From contig JBBDIM010000079.1 in NCBI GenBank assembly GCA_040880405.1, positions 1 through 64,000 of the forward strand: a DNA stretch of 64,000 nucleotides, in the 5' to 3' direction. The stretch's first letter is position 1. Every line of letters starts with the position of its first letter. Position numbers and translations under genes: made by a program. Shown in pieces: positions 43,991 to 51,860 of the stretch. The stretch is from JBBDIM01 sp040880405 (GTDB lineage Bacteria > Planctomycetota > Planctomycetia > Pirellulales > Pirellulaceae). The notes beneath the pieces are model-generated. The model ran no database searches and was not told where the DNA came from. It was given only the letters and a program-made list of their open reading frames with translations.

Positions 43991-46648
43991 ATGTCGCGAG
44001 TCGCTTGGATTGTGGCGGTGGTTTTGACCAGTTCGGCGGTGTCCGCGGGTTCGGCAGCGGCCGAATGGTCCCACGCGGAACTGGGTGAAGGGCATGTCTG
44101 CCGCTATTGCTTGGGACATGCGGTGGGTGGTGGGTTTGGCGTGGAATTGGAAGGGACCGGAAAGCGATACGCGCCAATCCGCCACGTCGATATCCAGCAC
44201 ATCAAACTCGACATCACTCCCAACTTTGAGCAGCGGACGGTCGGCGGCAACACCACGATCCACTTCAGCCCCCTCCGTGAACCGGTTCGTCAAATCAAGC
44301 TCGATGCGGTCGACCTGACGATTACCGATGTCAGCGGAACGGTTGAAGTGGCCGATTTCGAATCGACCAAGACCGACCTGACCATTCTGTTTGCCCGCCC
44401 CATTCAACCGGACGAAGTGGCCGTTGTCACTATTGAGCATCATTGCCAACCTCAGGGTGGATTTTATTTCCGGACCGCGGAAATGGGATATCCGGAAGAG
44501 GATACCCACTGCTGGACTCAGGGTGAGTCGCATTTCGCGCGGCAATGGTTTCCCTGCTTCGATTATCCCAACGAACGAAGCACCACCGAGGTGATTTGCC
44601 ATGTCCCGGAAGACATGACGGTCCTCTCCAATGGCCGACTGCTGGATGAATCAGTAGATGCGGCCACCGGTCTCAAAAGCGTGCATTGGAAACAGGAAAA
44701 GCCGCATGTGAATTACCTGATTTGCGTGGTGGCCGGCTATTTCGACAAGCTGGAAAAGAAGCATCGGGATATTTCGCTCGGGTTTTACTCTCAGCCGACC
44801 CTCGCCGAGCACGCCCCCAACGCCTTCCGTGATACCGATTTGATCATGGATTTCTTCGAACGTGAAATCGGAATGAAGTACCCCTGGAACAAATACGACC
44901 AGGTCACCATCCGCGACTTCATCGCCGGGGGGATGGAAAACACCACACTGACCACACTCACCCACCGGACCATCTTCGCCGCCGAAACGGAGAATATTCG
45001 CTCGGCCCGGGGCCTGGATGCGCATGAACTGGCGCATCAGTGGTTTGGGGACTACGTCACCTGCGAAGACTGGAGCCACCTCTGGCTGAATGAAGGTTTC
45101 GCAACCTATTACACGCACCTTTACGAAGGAGAAAAGTTTGGTCGCGACGCCATGCTGTATGGCCTGTACAAGGACGCGACGAACCGGATTCTGACTCAGG
45201 CGAACGACAATCGTCCCATCGTCTGGAATGAATACAAAAACGCCGGTGATCAGTTCGACTACCGAGCCTACCCCAAAGGGAGCTGGGTGCTGCACATGCT
45301 GCGATCCGAGCTGGGGGACGATCTGTATCGGCGGTGCGTCCAAGCGTACCTAGAGCGATACGCCCTGCAAAGTGTCGCCACGGCCGATTTGAAGCGGACC
45401 TTTGAACGGGTGAGTGGCCGGACGCTCGATCAATTTTTTGACCAATGGGTGTTCCATGGTCGGTTCCCCGACGTGAAGATTTCCTATCGCTGGATGCCGG
45501 AAACCAAGCTGGCCAAGATCACGGTAGTGCAGACCCACAAAACAGATGACAAGGTCGGGCTGTTCGCGTTTCCCGCGAAGTTCCGTTTCCATTTAGCGGA
45601 TCAGGTAATTGATCATGAAGTGAAAATCGACGCCGCCAAACATGAAATCTACGTTCCCTTGCCGGCCAAACCGACGGTGGTTCGATTCGATCCGGAGTAC
45701 ACCTTCCTCGCCGCGATTAACTTTGATGTGCCGGATGAGATGCTGCTCGCACAGGTGAAACTGGAGAGCGATATGATTGGCCGCATCCTAGCGGTCAAGC
45801 AACTAGGGAAGCGAAAAACCCCGGCAGCGATTAAGGCGTTGGGGGAAGTGCTCAACGGAGATCCATTCTTTGGCGTTCGGATCGCCGCCTCGGAGGCCCT
45901 GCATTCCGCGGGAACCGATGAGTCACGCGAAGTCTTGGCGAAATCGATGAAACAGACCGACGCCCGGGTACGACTGCAAGTGGTCAAGGATCACTTGGCG
46001 AGTTACCGTCCGGACCAAGTGGAAGAAAAGCTGGAAATCGTGCGCAAGGAAACCAACCCCGCGATTCAGGCCGAGGGAATCAAGGCGCTCGCCAAGTACG
46101 ACGATCCGGCCATCCATGAGTTTCTCATCGAGAGTTTGGCGCGGGATTCGTTTGGGCAGATTGTTTCGGAAGCGGCGATCGAGGCGATTGCCGCAACCAA
46201 AGATGCCAACTTTGCCCAAACCTTGATGCTCTTCGTGGAGATCGAAGGTTCAGATCTCGAAGCCCGCGGACTGGGCCAGGCGCTGGTAACCGTGGGGACT
46301 TTATTGGGTCAGGGGGAAGAGAAGCAGGGAGGCCGGGAGTTTTTGTCGCAGTATCTGACCGATCCTCGCACCCAAGTTCAGCGCTCGGCAATCGAGGCAT
46401 TGGGTCGGCTACGCGACCCGCAAGCGATGGCGTTGGTCGAAAGCTATACCGCGGAAGGAACCGAGCCGAGCGTCAAACGTGCCGCGGAGGCTGCGGTCAA
46501 GGCGATTAGCGACCAAACCCCGGCGACGACCCAGGAAGTAGTGGAGCTTCGCAAATCGGTCAACCAGTTAAAGTCCCAGGCCGAACAGCAGAAGAAAGAC
46601 CTGCAAGACTTGAAAAAGCAATTGGAGGCGGTGGGAAAACAAGAGTAG
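43991..46648 (+). CDS. Secreted M1-family zinc aminopeptidase with HEAT repeats
   Basis: The 885-residue protein starts with a signal peptide (AWIVAVVLTSSAVSAGSAAA). The M1 peptidase core (about 45-560) has the exopeptidase motif GGMENTT and the zinc site HELAH (His345, Glu346, His349) with the third ligand Glu368 in LWLNEGFATY. Residues about 590-830 are HEAT-like helical repeats, and the last 45 form a charged coiled coil (VVELRKSVNQLKSQAEQQKK). M1 enzymes cut N-terminal residues from peptides. The mature N-terminus has an unusual HVCRYCLGHAVGGG segment. The frame opens upstream at a TTG, but ATG 43991 directly precedes the signal. It follows the regulator gene by 112 bp. Confidence 0.92.
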   Translation: MSRVAWIVAVVLTSSAVSAGSAAAEWSHAELGEGHVCRYCLGHAVGGGFGVELEGTGKRYAPIRHVDIQHIKLDITPNFEQRTVGGNTTIHFSPLREPVRQIKLDAVDLTITDVSGTVEVADFESTKTDLTILFARPIQPDEVAVVTIEHHCQPQGGFYFRTAEMGYPEEDTHCWTQGESHFARQWFPCFDYPNERSTTEVICHVPEDMTVLSNGRLLDESVDAATGLKSVHWKQEKPHVNYLICVVAGYFDKLEKKHRDISLGFYSQPTLAEHAPNAFRDTDLIMDFFEREIGMKYPWNKYDQVTIRDFIAGGMENTTLTTLTHRTIFAAETENIRSARGLDAHELAHQWFGDYVTCEDWSHLWLNEGFATYYTHLYEGEKFGRDAMLYGLYKDATNRILTQANDNRPIVWNEYKNAGDQFDYRAYPKGSWVLHMLRSELGDDLYRRCVQAYLERYALQSVATADLKRTFERVSGRTLDQFFDQWVFHGRFPDVKISYRWMPETKLAKITVVQTHKTDDKVGLFAFPAKFRFHLADQVIDHEVKIDAAKHEIYVPLPAKPTVVRFDPEYTFLAAINFDVPDEMLLAQVKLESDMIGRILAVKQLGKRKTPAAIKALGEVLNGDPFFGVRIAASEALHSAGTDESREVLAKSMKQTDARVRLQVVKDHLASYRPDQVEEKLEIVRKETNPAIQAEGIKALAKYDDPAIHEFLIESLARDSFGQIVSEAAIEAIAATKDANFAQTLMLFVEIEGSDLEARGLGQALVTVGTLLGQGEEKQGGREFLSQYLTDPRTQVQRSAIEALGRLRDPQAMALVESYTAEGTEPSVKRAAEAAVKAISDQTPATTQEVVELRKSVNQLKSQAEQQKKDLQDLKKQLEAVGKQE

Positions 46649-46711
46649 CGGCGAGCGGAAGTCACGGATTTCGGGTGGTACTCTTTCTTGCTTCAAGAGG
46701 TCCGAGGATTT

Positions 46712-47971
46712 ATGCGAAGATCAAATAATTTCCTCTCGCTTTTTGTTTCCTTGCTGCTGATGGGTGCAACGGCTGCCAGAGGTGACGAGGCGTCTCGCTC
46801 CGCCCTGGATGCCTTGGAAAGCCATCTGGCGACCACGGGGTTGGAAGACGTTTTTGACCAGGACTTCGCCCAGGTCCCGTTGGCCCGAGAGGATGCCGCA
46901 GAGGCTGCCAAGCTGTTGTGGGAAGCCCACCAGGCGGAGGTTCGGGACACACGGCAAGAGGAAATGGCCGCTCGGAAAATTACCCATGGCGACCAGACGA
47001 TGCCGTTTTGGTATCGCGTGTTTGGGGAAAAGCCGGAAGGGGGACGCAGCCTCTATATCTCCATGCATGGGGGCGGCGGAACGGCCCCGCGGGTCAACGA
47101 TAGCCAGTGGGAAAACCAAAAGCGGCTCTACACGCCGCAGGAGGGTGTCTATCTGGTTCCGAGGGCCCCGACCAACACCTGGAATTTGTGGCACCAGGAG
47201 CATATCGATCCGATGTTCGATCGCTTGATCGAGAATCTGATCGTGCTGGAGGAGGTAAACCCAGACCGGGTGTACCTGCTGGGGTACTCGGCCGGCGGTG
47301 ATGGTGTGTTTCAGCTCGCTCCGCGAATGGCCGACCGCTTAGCCGCGGCTTCGATGATGGCGGGTCACCCCAACGAGACCTCGCCGCTGGGGCTGCGCAA
47401 CCTTCCCTTCTCCATCCACATGGGAGCTGGCGACGCCGCCTACGAACGAAACCAGCACGCCAAACGCTGGGGCAAAGAACTAGCGAAACTGCACCAGGAC
47501 GAAGCAGAGGGCTACACCCACCTCACAAAAATCTATGAGGGGAAAGGTCATTGGCTCGACCGGGAAGACGGCGCCGCGATTCCGTGGATGGCGAAATATT
47601 CGCGAAACACTTATCCCGAAAAGATCGTCTGGAAGCAGGACGACGTTACGCATCCTCGCTTCTACTGGTTGGCGGTTGATCCGGCCGACATCAAAGAGAG
47701 GGCAGAAATTACCGCCATCCGAGACGGCCAAACCATCGAGATCCACACCACCGATGCCAATCAGGTTACCGTCCTGTTGAATGACGAAATGCTCGACTTG
47801 GATCAGCCGGTGGCCATTCGTTCGGAGAGAGGCACCCTGTTCGAAGGTAAGGTTTCCCGGACGATCGCCCGGATGCAACAATCGTTGGCCGAGCGAGGAG
47901 ATCCGAGACTGATCTTCTCGGCTTCGGTTGAAGGGCTATCCTTCGAACCTCCCGATGAGCCCCGCGATTGA
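46712..47971 (+). CDS. Secreted alpha/beta-hydrolase, esterase/depolymerase-like
   Basis: The 419-residue protein has a signal peptide (LSLFVSLLLMGATAARG) and an alpha/beta-hydrolase core. The nucleophile elbow is GYSAGG with Ser193, preceded by SLYISMHGGGGTAPRVND (oxyanion region) and followed by HMGAGDAAYERN (likely acid). The catalytic His is probably in YEGKGHWLDRED. It resembles the esterase/PHB-depolymerase-like group; the substrate cannot be inferred. ATG 46712 has GAGG about 6 nt upstream, and the longer frame begins at a TTG. It lies 63 bp after the M1 peptidase gene and may be co-transcribed with it. Confidence 0.85.
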   Translation: MRRSNNFLSLFVSLLLMGATAARGDEASRSALDALESHLATTGLEDVFDQDFAQVPLAREDAAEAAKLLWEAHQAEVRDTRQEEMAARKITHGDQTMPFWYRVFGEKPEGGRSLYISMHGGGGTAPRVNDSQWENQKRLYTPQEGVYLVPRAPTNTWNLWHQEHIDPMFDRLIENLIVLEEVNPDRVYLLGYSAGGDGVFQLAPRMADRLAAASMMAGHPNETSPLGLRNLPFSIHMGAGDAAYERNQHAKRWGKELAKLHQDEAEGYTHLTKIYEGKGHWLDREDGAAIPWMAKYSRNTYPEKIVWKQDDVTHPRFYWLAVDPADIKERAEITAIRDGQTIEIHTTDANQVTVLLNDEMLDLDQPVAIRSERGTLFEGKVSRTIARMQQSLAERGDPRLIFSASVEGLSFEPPDEPRD

Positions 47972-48040
47972 CACTTCCCCCCTCGTTTCTAGAATCGCTC
48001 ATGGTGAGTTTCCAGATTCGATAAAAGGGCAACCCCATCC

Positions 48041-48538
48041 ATGAGTACGACGCAGCGACTGACGCATCAACTGGAAACGGCGCGGGGCTTTAGTTTGCGG
48101 TTGCTGCGGGATTTTACCGAGCCGGAGCAGTGGGTTAAGCAGTTGTGCGAGCAGTCGAATCATGCCCTTTGGTTCGCCGGACACATGGCCGTTTCGGACA
48201 ATTTCTTTATCTCATTGGTCGCCCCGGAAAAATCCGCCACGAAAGAGAGCTTTCAGGAACTGTTCGGCATCGGCTCGCAGCCCAGCCCGAAGCTGGAGGA
48301 TTACCCGCCGATCGACGCGGTGCGAAACTTCATGGACGTCCGCCGGGCGACTTTATTGGATGCCCTAGCCCATCTCTCCGATGACGACTTAGACACGAAA
48401 ACTCCGGCCGGCACGCCCGATTTTCTGAGTGATTATCAATCGGTCTTCGAAACGGCCATCTGGCACGAGGGGATGCACAGCGGCCAACTCTCCCTCATCC
48501 GCCGATCCCTGGGACATGGCCCGGCCATGGGTGGCTGA
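48041..48538 (+). CDS. DinB-like four-helix metalloprotein
   Basis: The 165-residue protein shows the DinB/YfiT-like pattern of four helices with a His triad: His48 in WFAGHMA and His142/His146 in IWHEGMHSGQLSLIRR. These coordinate a divalent metal in the family. Some members are thiol-S-transferases (bacillithiol or mycothiol), but the role here is unknown. The start at ATG 48041 is clear. It is convergent with the MntR gene, 29 bp away. Confidence 0.85.
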   Translation: MSTTQRLTHQLETARGFSLRLLRDFTEPEQWVKQLCEQSNHALWFAGHMAVSDNFFISLVAPEKSATKESFQELFGIGSQPSPKLEDYPPIDAVRNFMDVRRATLLDALAHLSDDDLDTKTPAGTPDFLSDYQSVFETAIWHEGMHSGQLSLIRRSLGHGPAMGG

Positions 48539-48567
48539 CGTCATCTAGTACTTGAGGTGAGGCAACC

Positions 48568-49230
48568 CTAATCGGCCGCCGCGACCAAGATTTTGTCGGC
48601 CGCTTCCGCTCCGAGCGACATCCGCCGCGAGTCGACCTCAATGGTCAAGATGCCCGCTTCCAGGCGGTTGGCGACGACCAGACCTTCACAACCCGGGGCG
48701 AGGGATTCCTCGGTCAAGTAACGGAGGAATTCCGGGGTTTGGTCCATGACTCTGACCAATCGGAATGGCCGGCCCACTTCCCACTGGGTTAGCTTTTGAC
48801 TGACTGGGGACCGCATCGTGCCATCGGCGGTGGGGATTGGATCGCCATGGGGATCGGAGTCAGGGAAGCCGAGGAACTCGTCGATCCGGTCGACCAGCAG
48901 ATCGCTCACCGCGTGTTCCATATTCTCCGCCTCCTCGTGGACCTCGTCCCAGGAGAAGTCGAGGGTATGGACCAGAAACAGTTCGATCAGCCGATGCCGC
49001 CGCAGAACTCGCAGGGCCAATTTGCGGCCCGATTCGGTGAGCGTCACCCCTTCGTACTTGGTGTAAGAAGCCAGCCCCGTCTCGCTCAAGGTCTTGAGCA
49101 TGCTGGTCACGGTGCCGGGTGAAACGGCAAGGGCTACCGCGATATCGCCGGTCGTCGCGGCGGGGTTACCGGTCCGCACGCCGATCTGATAGATCGCCTT
49201 GACGTAGTTCTCGATCGTTAAGCTCGGCAT
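48568..49230 (-). CDS. DtxR/MntR-family metal-dependent repressor
   Basis: The 220-residue protein has a winged helix-turn-helix (about 5-70, TTGDIAVALAVSPGTVTSML). The metal-binding/dimerisation domain (about 75-125) keeps His79, Glu83, His98, Glu102, Glu105 and His106. A C-terminal FeoA-like SH3 region (about 150-215) follows. Glu102 in place of the DtxR Cys points to the MntR-like manganese group. Asn8 and Lys11 replace the Asp8 and Glu11 ligands of B. subtilis MntR, so metal selectivity may differ. ATG 49230 is chosen over a frame open to 49401. It is last in the lysS-lolC-lolD run. Confidence 0.9.
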   Translation of the reverse strand: MPSLTIENYVKAIYQIGVRTGNPAATTGDIAVALAVSPGTVTSMLKTLSETGLASYTKYEGVTLTESGRKLALRVLRRHRLIELFLVHTLDFSWDEVHEEAENMEHAVSDLLVDRIDEFLGFPDSDPHGDPIPTADGTMRSPVSQKLTQWEVGRPFRLVRVMDQTPEFLRYLTEESLAPGCEGLVVANRLEAGILTIEVDSRRMSLGAEAADKILVAAAD

Positions 49231-49306
49231 GCGTCCGTTCTCAGGGGGATTGGGGGCCGTGTATTCTACGAGCCTCGCCCCACCCCGGCAATCCGAGCGG
49301 CGGGGT

Positions 49307-50116
49307 TTAACCCCGCCGCTCAGACGTTTGACCCTGCCGCTCGACCAACCCCTCATCGAGGCGTACAATCGAGTGCCCTTCCTGGGCGATGCTGGCGTCA
49401 TGGGTGACCATGATGATGGTCAGCCCCTGCTCTTGATTAAGTCGCTTAATGATGCCCAAAACCTCGTCACCCGTCTTGCGATCGAGATTGCCGGTCGGCT
49501 CGTCCGCGAGCAATACTTCCGGGCTGGAAATCAAAGCCCTGGCAATCGCCGTCCGCTGCATCTCACCCCCGGACATCTCGCGCGGCCGATGGGTGAGGCG
49601 GTGCCCCAGACCAACCATTTCCAATAGCTCGACCGCCTTGGCCCTGAGCTGTTTGCGATTCCGCCAATATTTCCAGATGCCATGCGAGATCATCGCGGGC
49701 GTGAGGACGTTCTCTAGCGCGGTCAGTTCCGGCAATAAGTGATAGAACTGAAAAATCAGCCCAAACTTATTGTTGCGGAGATAGTCCCTTTGGCGTGTTG
49801 AGAGATTATCGGTCCGCAAGTCTCCGAAGTGGATCTCACCGCTATCCGGCACATCCAAGGTGCCCAGCAAGTGCAACAGGGTGCTCTTACCGGAACCACT
49901 TTGGCCGATGATCGAGGTGATCTCACCTTCTCGGGCCTGGAAGTCGACACCTCGCAAAACCGGGATTTGTAGTGGTCCTTTTTGGTAGCTCTTCTTCAGA
50001 TTTTTGGTCTGCAGTAGGATCTTCTTGCGGACCAGGGGCTTGGCTTGAGCGGATGGCATGGCGATACGCGACCCACGGGTTGATGTTGGAGTCGGTTTGG
50101 TCGTCGCGTTACTCAT
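49307..50116 (-). CDS. lolD: ABC transporter ATPase, LolD type
   Basis: The 269-residue ATPase has Walker A GQSGSGKST, Q-loop region FGLIFQFYHLLPELTALENV, signature MSGGEMQRTAIARAL, Walker B LLADEPTGNLD and the H-loop VTHD. DEPTGNLD and the size mark the LolD/MacB group, which powers lipoprotein extraction from the inner membrane or related envelope export. It has about 35 extra basic residues at the N-terminus. GGAGG lies 11 nt before ATG 50116. It overlaps the permease gene by 8 nt. Confidence 0.92.
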   Translation of the reverse strand: MSNATTKPTPTSTRGSRIAMPSAQAKPLVRKKILLQTKNLKKSYQKGPLQIPVLRGVDFQAREGEITSIIGQSGSGKSTLLHLLGTLDVPDSGEIHFGDLRTDNLSTRQRDYLRNNKFGLIFQFYHLLPELTALENVLTPAMISHGIWKYWRNRKQLRAKAVELLEMVGLGHRLTHRPREMSGGEMQRTAIARALISSPEVLLADEPTGNLDRKTGDEVLGIIKRLNQEQGLTIIMVTHDASIAQEGHSIVRLDEGLVERQGQTSERRG

Positions 50117-51806
50117 AGCGAAGGGCCTCCACAGGATGAAGTCGGGCGGCTCGGATCGCCGGTAAAATGCTGGCCAAAACGGCGATCAACATCGCCCCGA
50201 ATACCACCCAAGCGATGCTAACCGGTTCGACAATCGTCGGAATCTCCCGGAAATAGTAGATCGTGGGATCAAACACCTCGCGGCCGGTGATCATCTCAAT
50301 CACCCTCGCAATCCGGTTGATATTGGCGACAAACAGCAGCCCCATCACCATCCCGACCCCAGAGCCAACGATCCCCAGCGAGAGCCCATAGCTCAAAAAG
50401 ATGGCCATGATTCCGGAACCGGAGGCACCCAACGATTTAAGGATTCCGATGTCCTTGGTTTTCTCGACCACAATCATGTAGAACGTGGCCAGAATCCCGA
50501 ATCCGGCGACACCGATGATCAGGAACAGGAGGATGTTGAGAATCGTCTTCTCCATCTCCACCGCCGCTAGCAGCGGACCTTGCATGTCTTTCCACGATTG
50601 GATGCGATATGGCGAGGTCTCCGCCGGGAAGTGCTCACGCAAGCGGTTGGTCACCTCGTTGAGGTTCGCGCCCGGTTTGAGGCGGATTTGAATCGTCGAG
50701 ATCGCATTCCCAAGCTCCGGGTGCATCATGTAGCGGAGCGATTGCAGTCGGCTGATCGGCACAAAGGCGAATCCAGAGTCGTACTCGTTCATCTTGCTTT
50801 CGTAGAAGTCGACCACCGTGAACGTCTCGCTCACCGCTTTGGGTGGGTTTTCGGCGGTGGGAAAGGTTAACCGCACATCATCGCCCGGTAGGACCATGAA
50901 GTAGTCTTTGACCTGCCCTTCCGCGTCCCTTTGTCGGACACTGCCGACCCCCATCCCTAGAATGATCCCGGTCGCCTGATGAACCGCCGGATCGAACGTT
51001 CCTCTGGTCGGCAAACCACGCCGGCTGGCGAAGGGATCTTCTCCTCGGCGAGTCGGATCGACCTGACCAATGCCGGTCTCTCCTGGGCCGCTAGCTAAAC
51101 TCCGAGGTTTAGGTCCGGGCAGCGGTGGTGCGTCTGGATCATCGGCAAATGGGGGAATCACCGATGAGGGTTGTTCGTCGACGGCGACGTCCTCTTCATT
51201 TCCTATGGGGGTTCGCCGTGGGGCGTGTTCCGTCGGCATCCGTCCGGTTTGATTTAATATTTCAAAGCGGCGCATTTCCTCCGCGAGTTCACGCTCAAAT
51301 GCGACCTTCATGCGGCGATGGTTCCAACCGGCATCCCGCAGGGGAGAACCTGCTTCCGCCTCGTAGCCATCTTCTTTCAGGTCGAAGCTTACTTGTTGCC
51401 GATTCTCAGCATGTTTCAAGTATTGCGAGAAGTCGCTCACTTTGTTGTAGGACTGATCGTCGATGCCAATCAACGTCACGTGACGAGGTACCCATTGGTC
51501 TCGAACCTTGATACTTAACATGGCCGGAACGTGGACCGTAACCGTCATTTCCTCGATATCATCGCCCGCTACTTTTTTGACCGCGGAGATCTGCTCCTCC
51601 CAACCATAGAAGCCGTTCAAACTGTGGCTTTCCATGACAATGTCAGAGAGGATGCCATGCAACCGCTTGTGCATTTCGTGGGAGAATCCCGACATGACGG
51701 CATTCACCACAATCATCGTGGCCACACCCAGCATCACGCTGATGATCGACGCCAGCGCGATGTAGCGGGTCCGGAGATAGCGGAGACACAACATCAACTT
51801 ATACAT
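50109..51806 (-). CDS. lolC: ABC transporter permease, LolC/LolE (FtsX) type
   Basis: The 565-residue permease has one N-terminal span (LASIISVMLGVATMIVVNAV), a long periplasmic domain and three C-terminal spans in an FtsX domain (for example NILLFLIIGVAGFGILATF). This is the LolC/LolE topology. Length is well above the usual 400 because of a low-complexity Pro/Gly/Asp/Arg insert at about 195-275. Only one permease gene is present, so a homodimer with LolD is likely. ATG 51806 has AAGGA 7 nt upstream; the frame is open from a TTG at 51812. It follows lysS by 54 bp and is translationally coupled to lolD. Confidence 0.9.
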   Translation of the reverse strand: MYKLMLCLRYLRTRYIALASIISVMLGVATMIVVNAVMSGFSHEMHKRLHGILSDIVMESHSLNGFYGWEEQISAVKKVAGDDIEEMTVTVHVPAMLSIKVRDQWVPRHVTLIGIDDQSYNKVSDFSQYLKHAENRQQVSFDLKEDGYEAEAGSPLRDAGWNHRRMKVAFERELAEEMRRFEILNQTGRMPTEHAPRRTPIGNEEDVAVDEQPSSVIPPFADDPDAPPLPGPKPRSLASGPGETGIGQVDPTRRGEDPFASRRGLPTRGTFDPAVHQATGIILGMGVGSVRQRDAEGQVKDYFMVLPGDDVRLTFPTAENPPKAVSETFTVVDFYESKMNEYDSGFAFVPISRLQSLRYMMHPELGNAISTIQIRLKPGANLNEVTNRLREHFPAETSPYRIQSWKDMQGPLLAAVEMEKTILNILLFLIIGVAGFGILATFYMIVVEKTKDIGILKSLGASGSGIMAIFLSYGLSLGIVGSGVGMVMGLLFVANINRIARVIEMITGREVFDPTIYYFREIPTIVEPVSIAWVVFGAMLIAVLASILPAIRAARLHPVEALRYE

Positions 51807-51860
51807 TGCCAATCCTTCGGCGGTGCCAGCGGTGTCGGGCCTCCCAAGTTTGGGGGCCCG

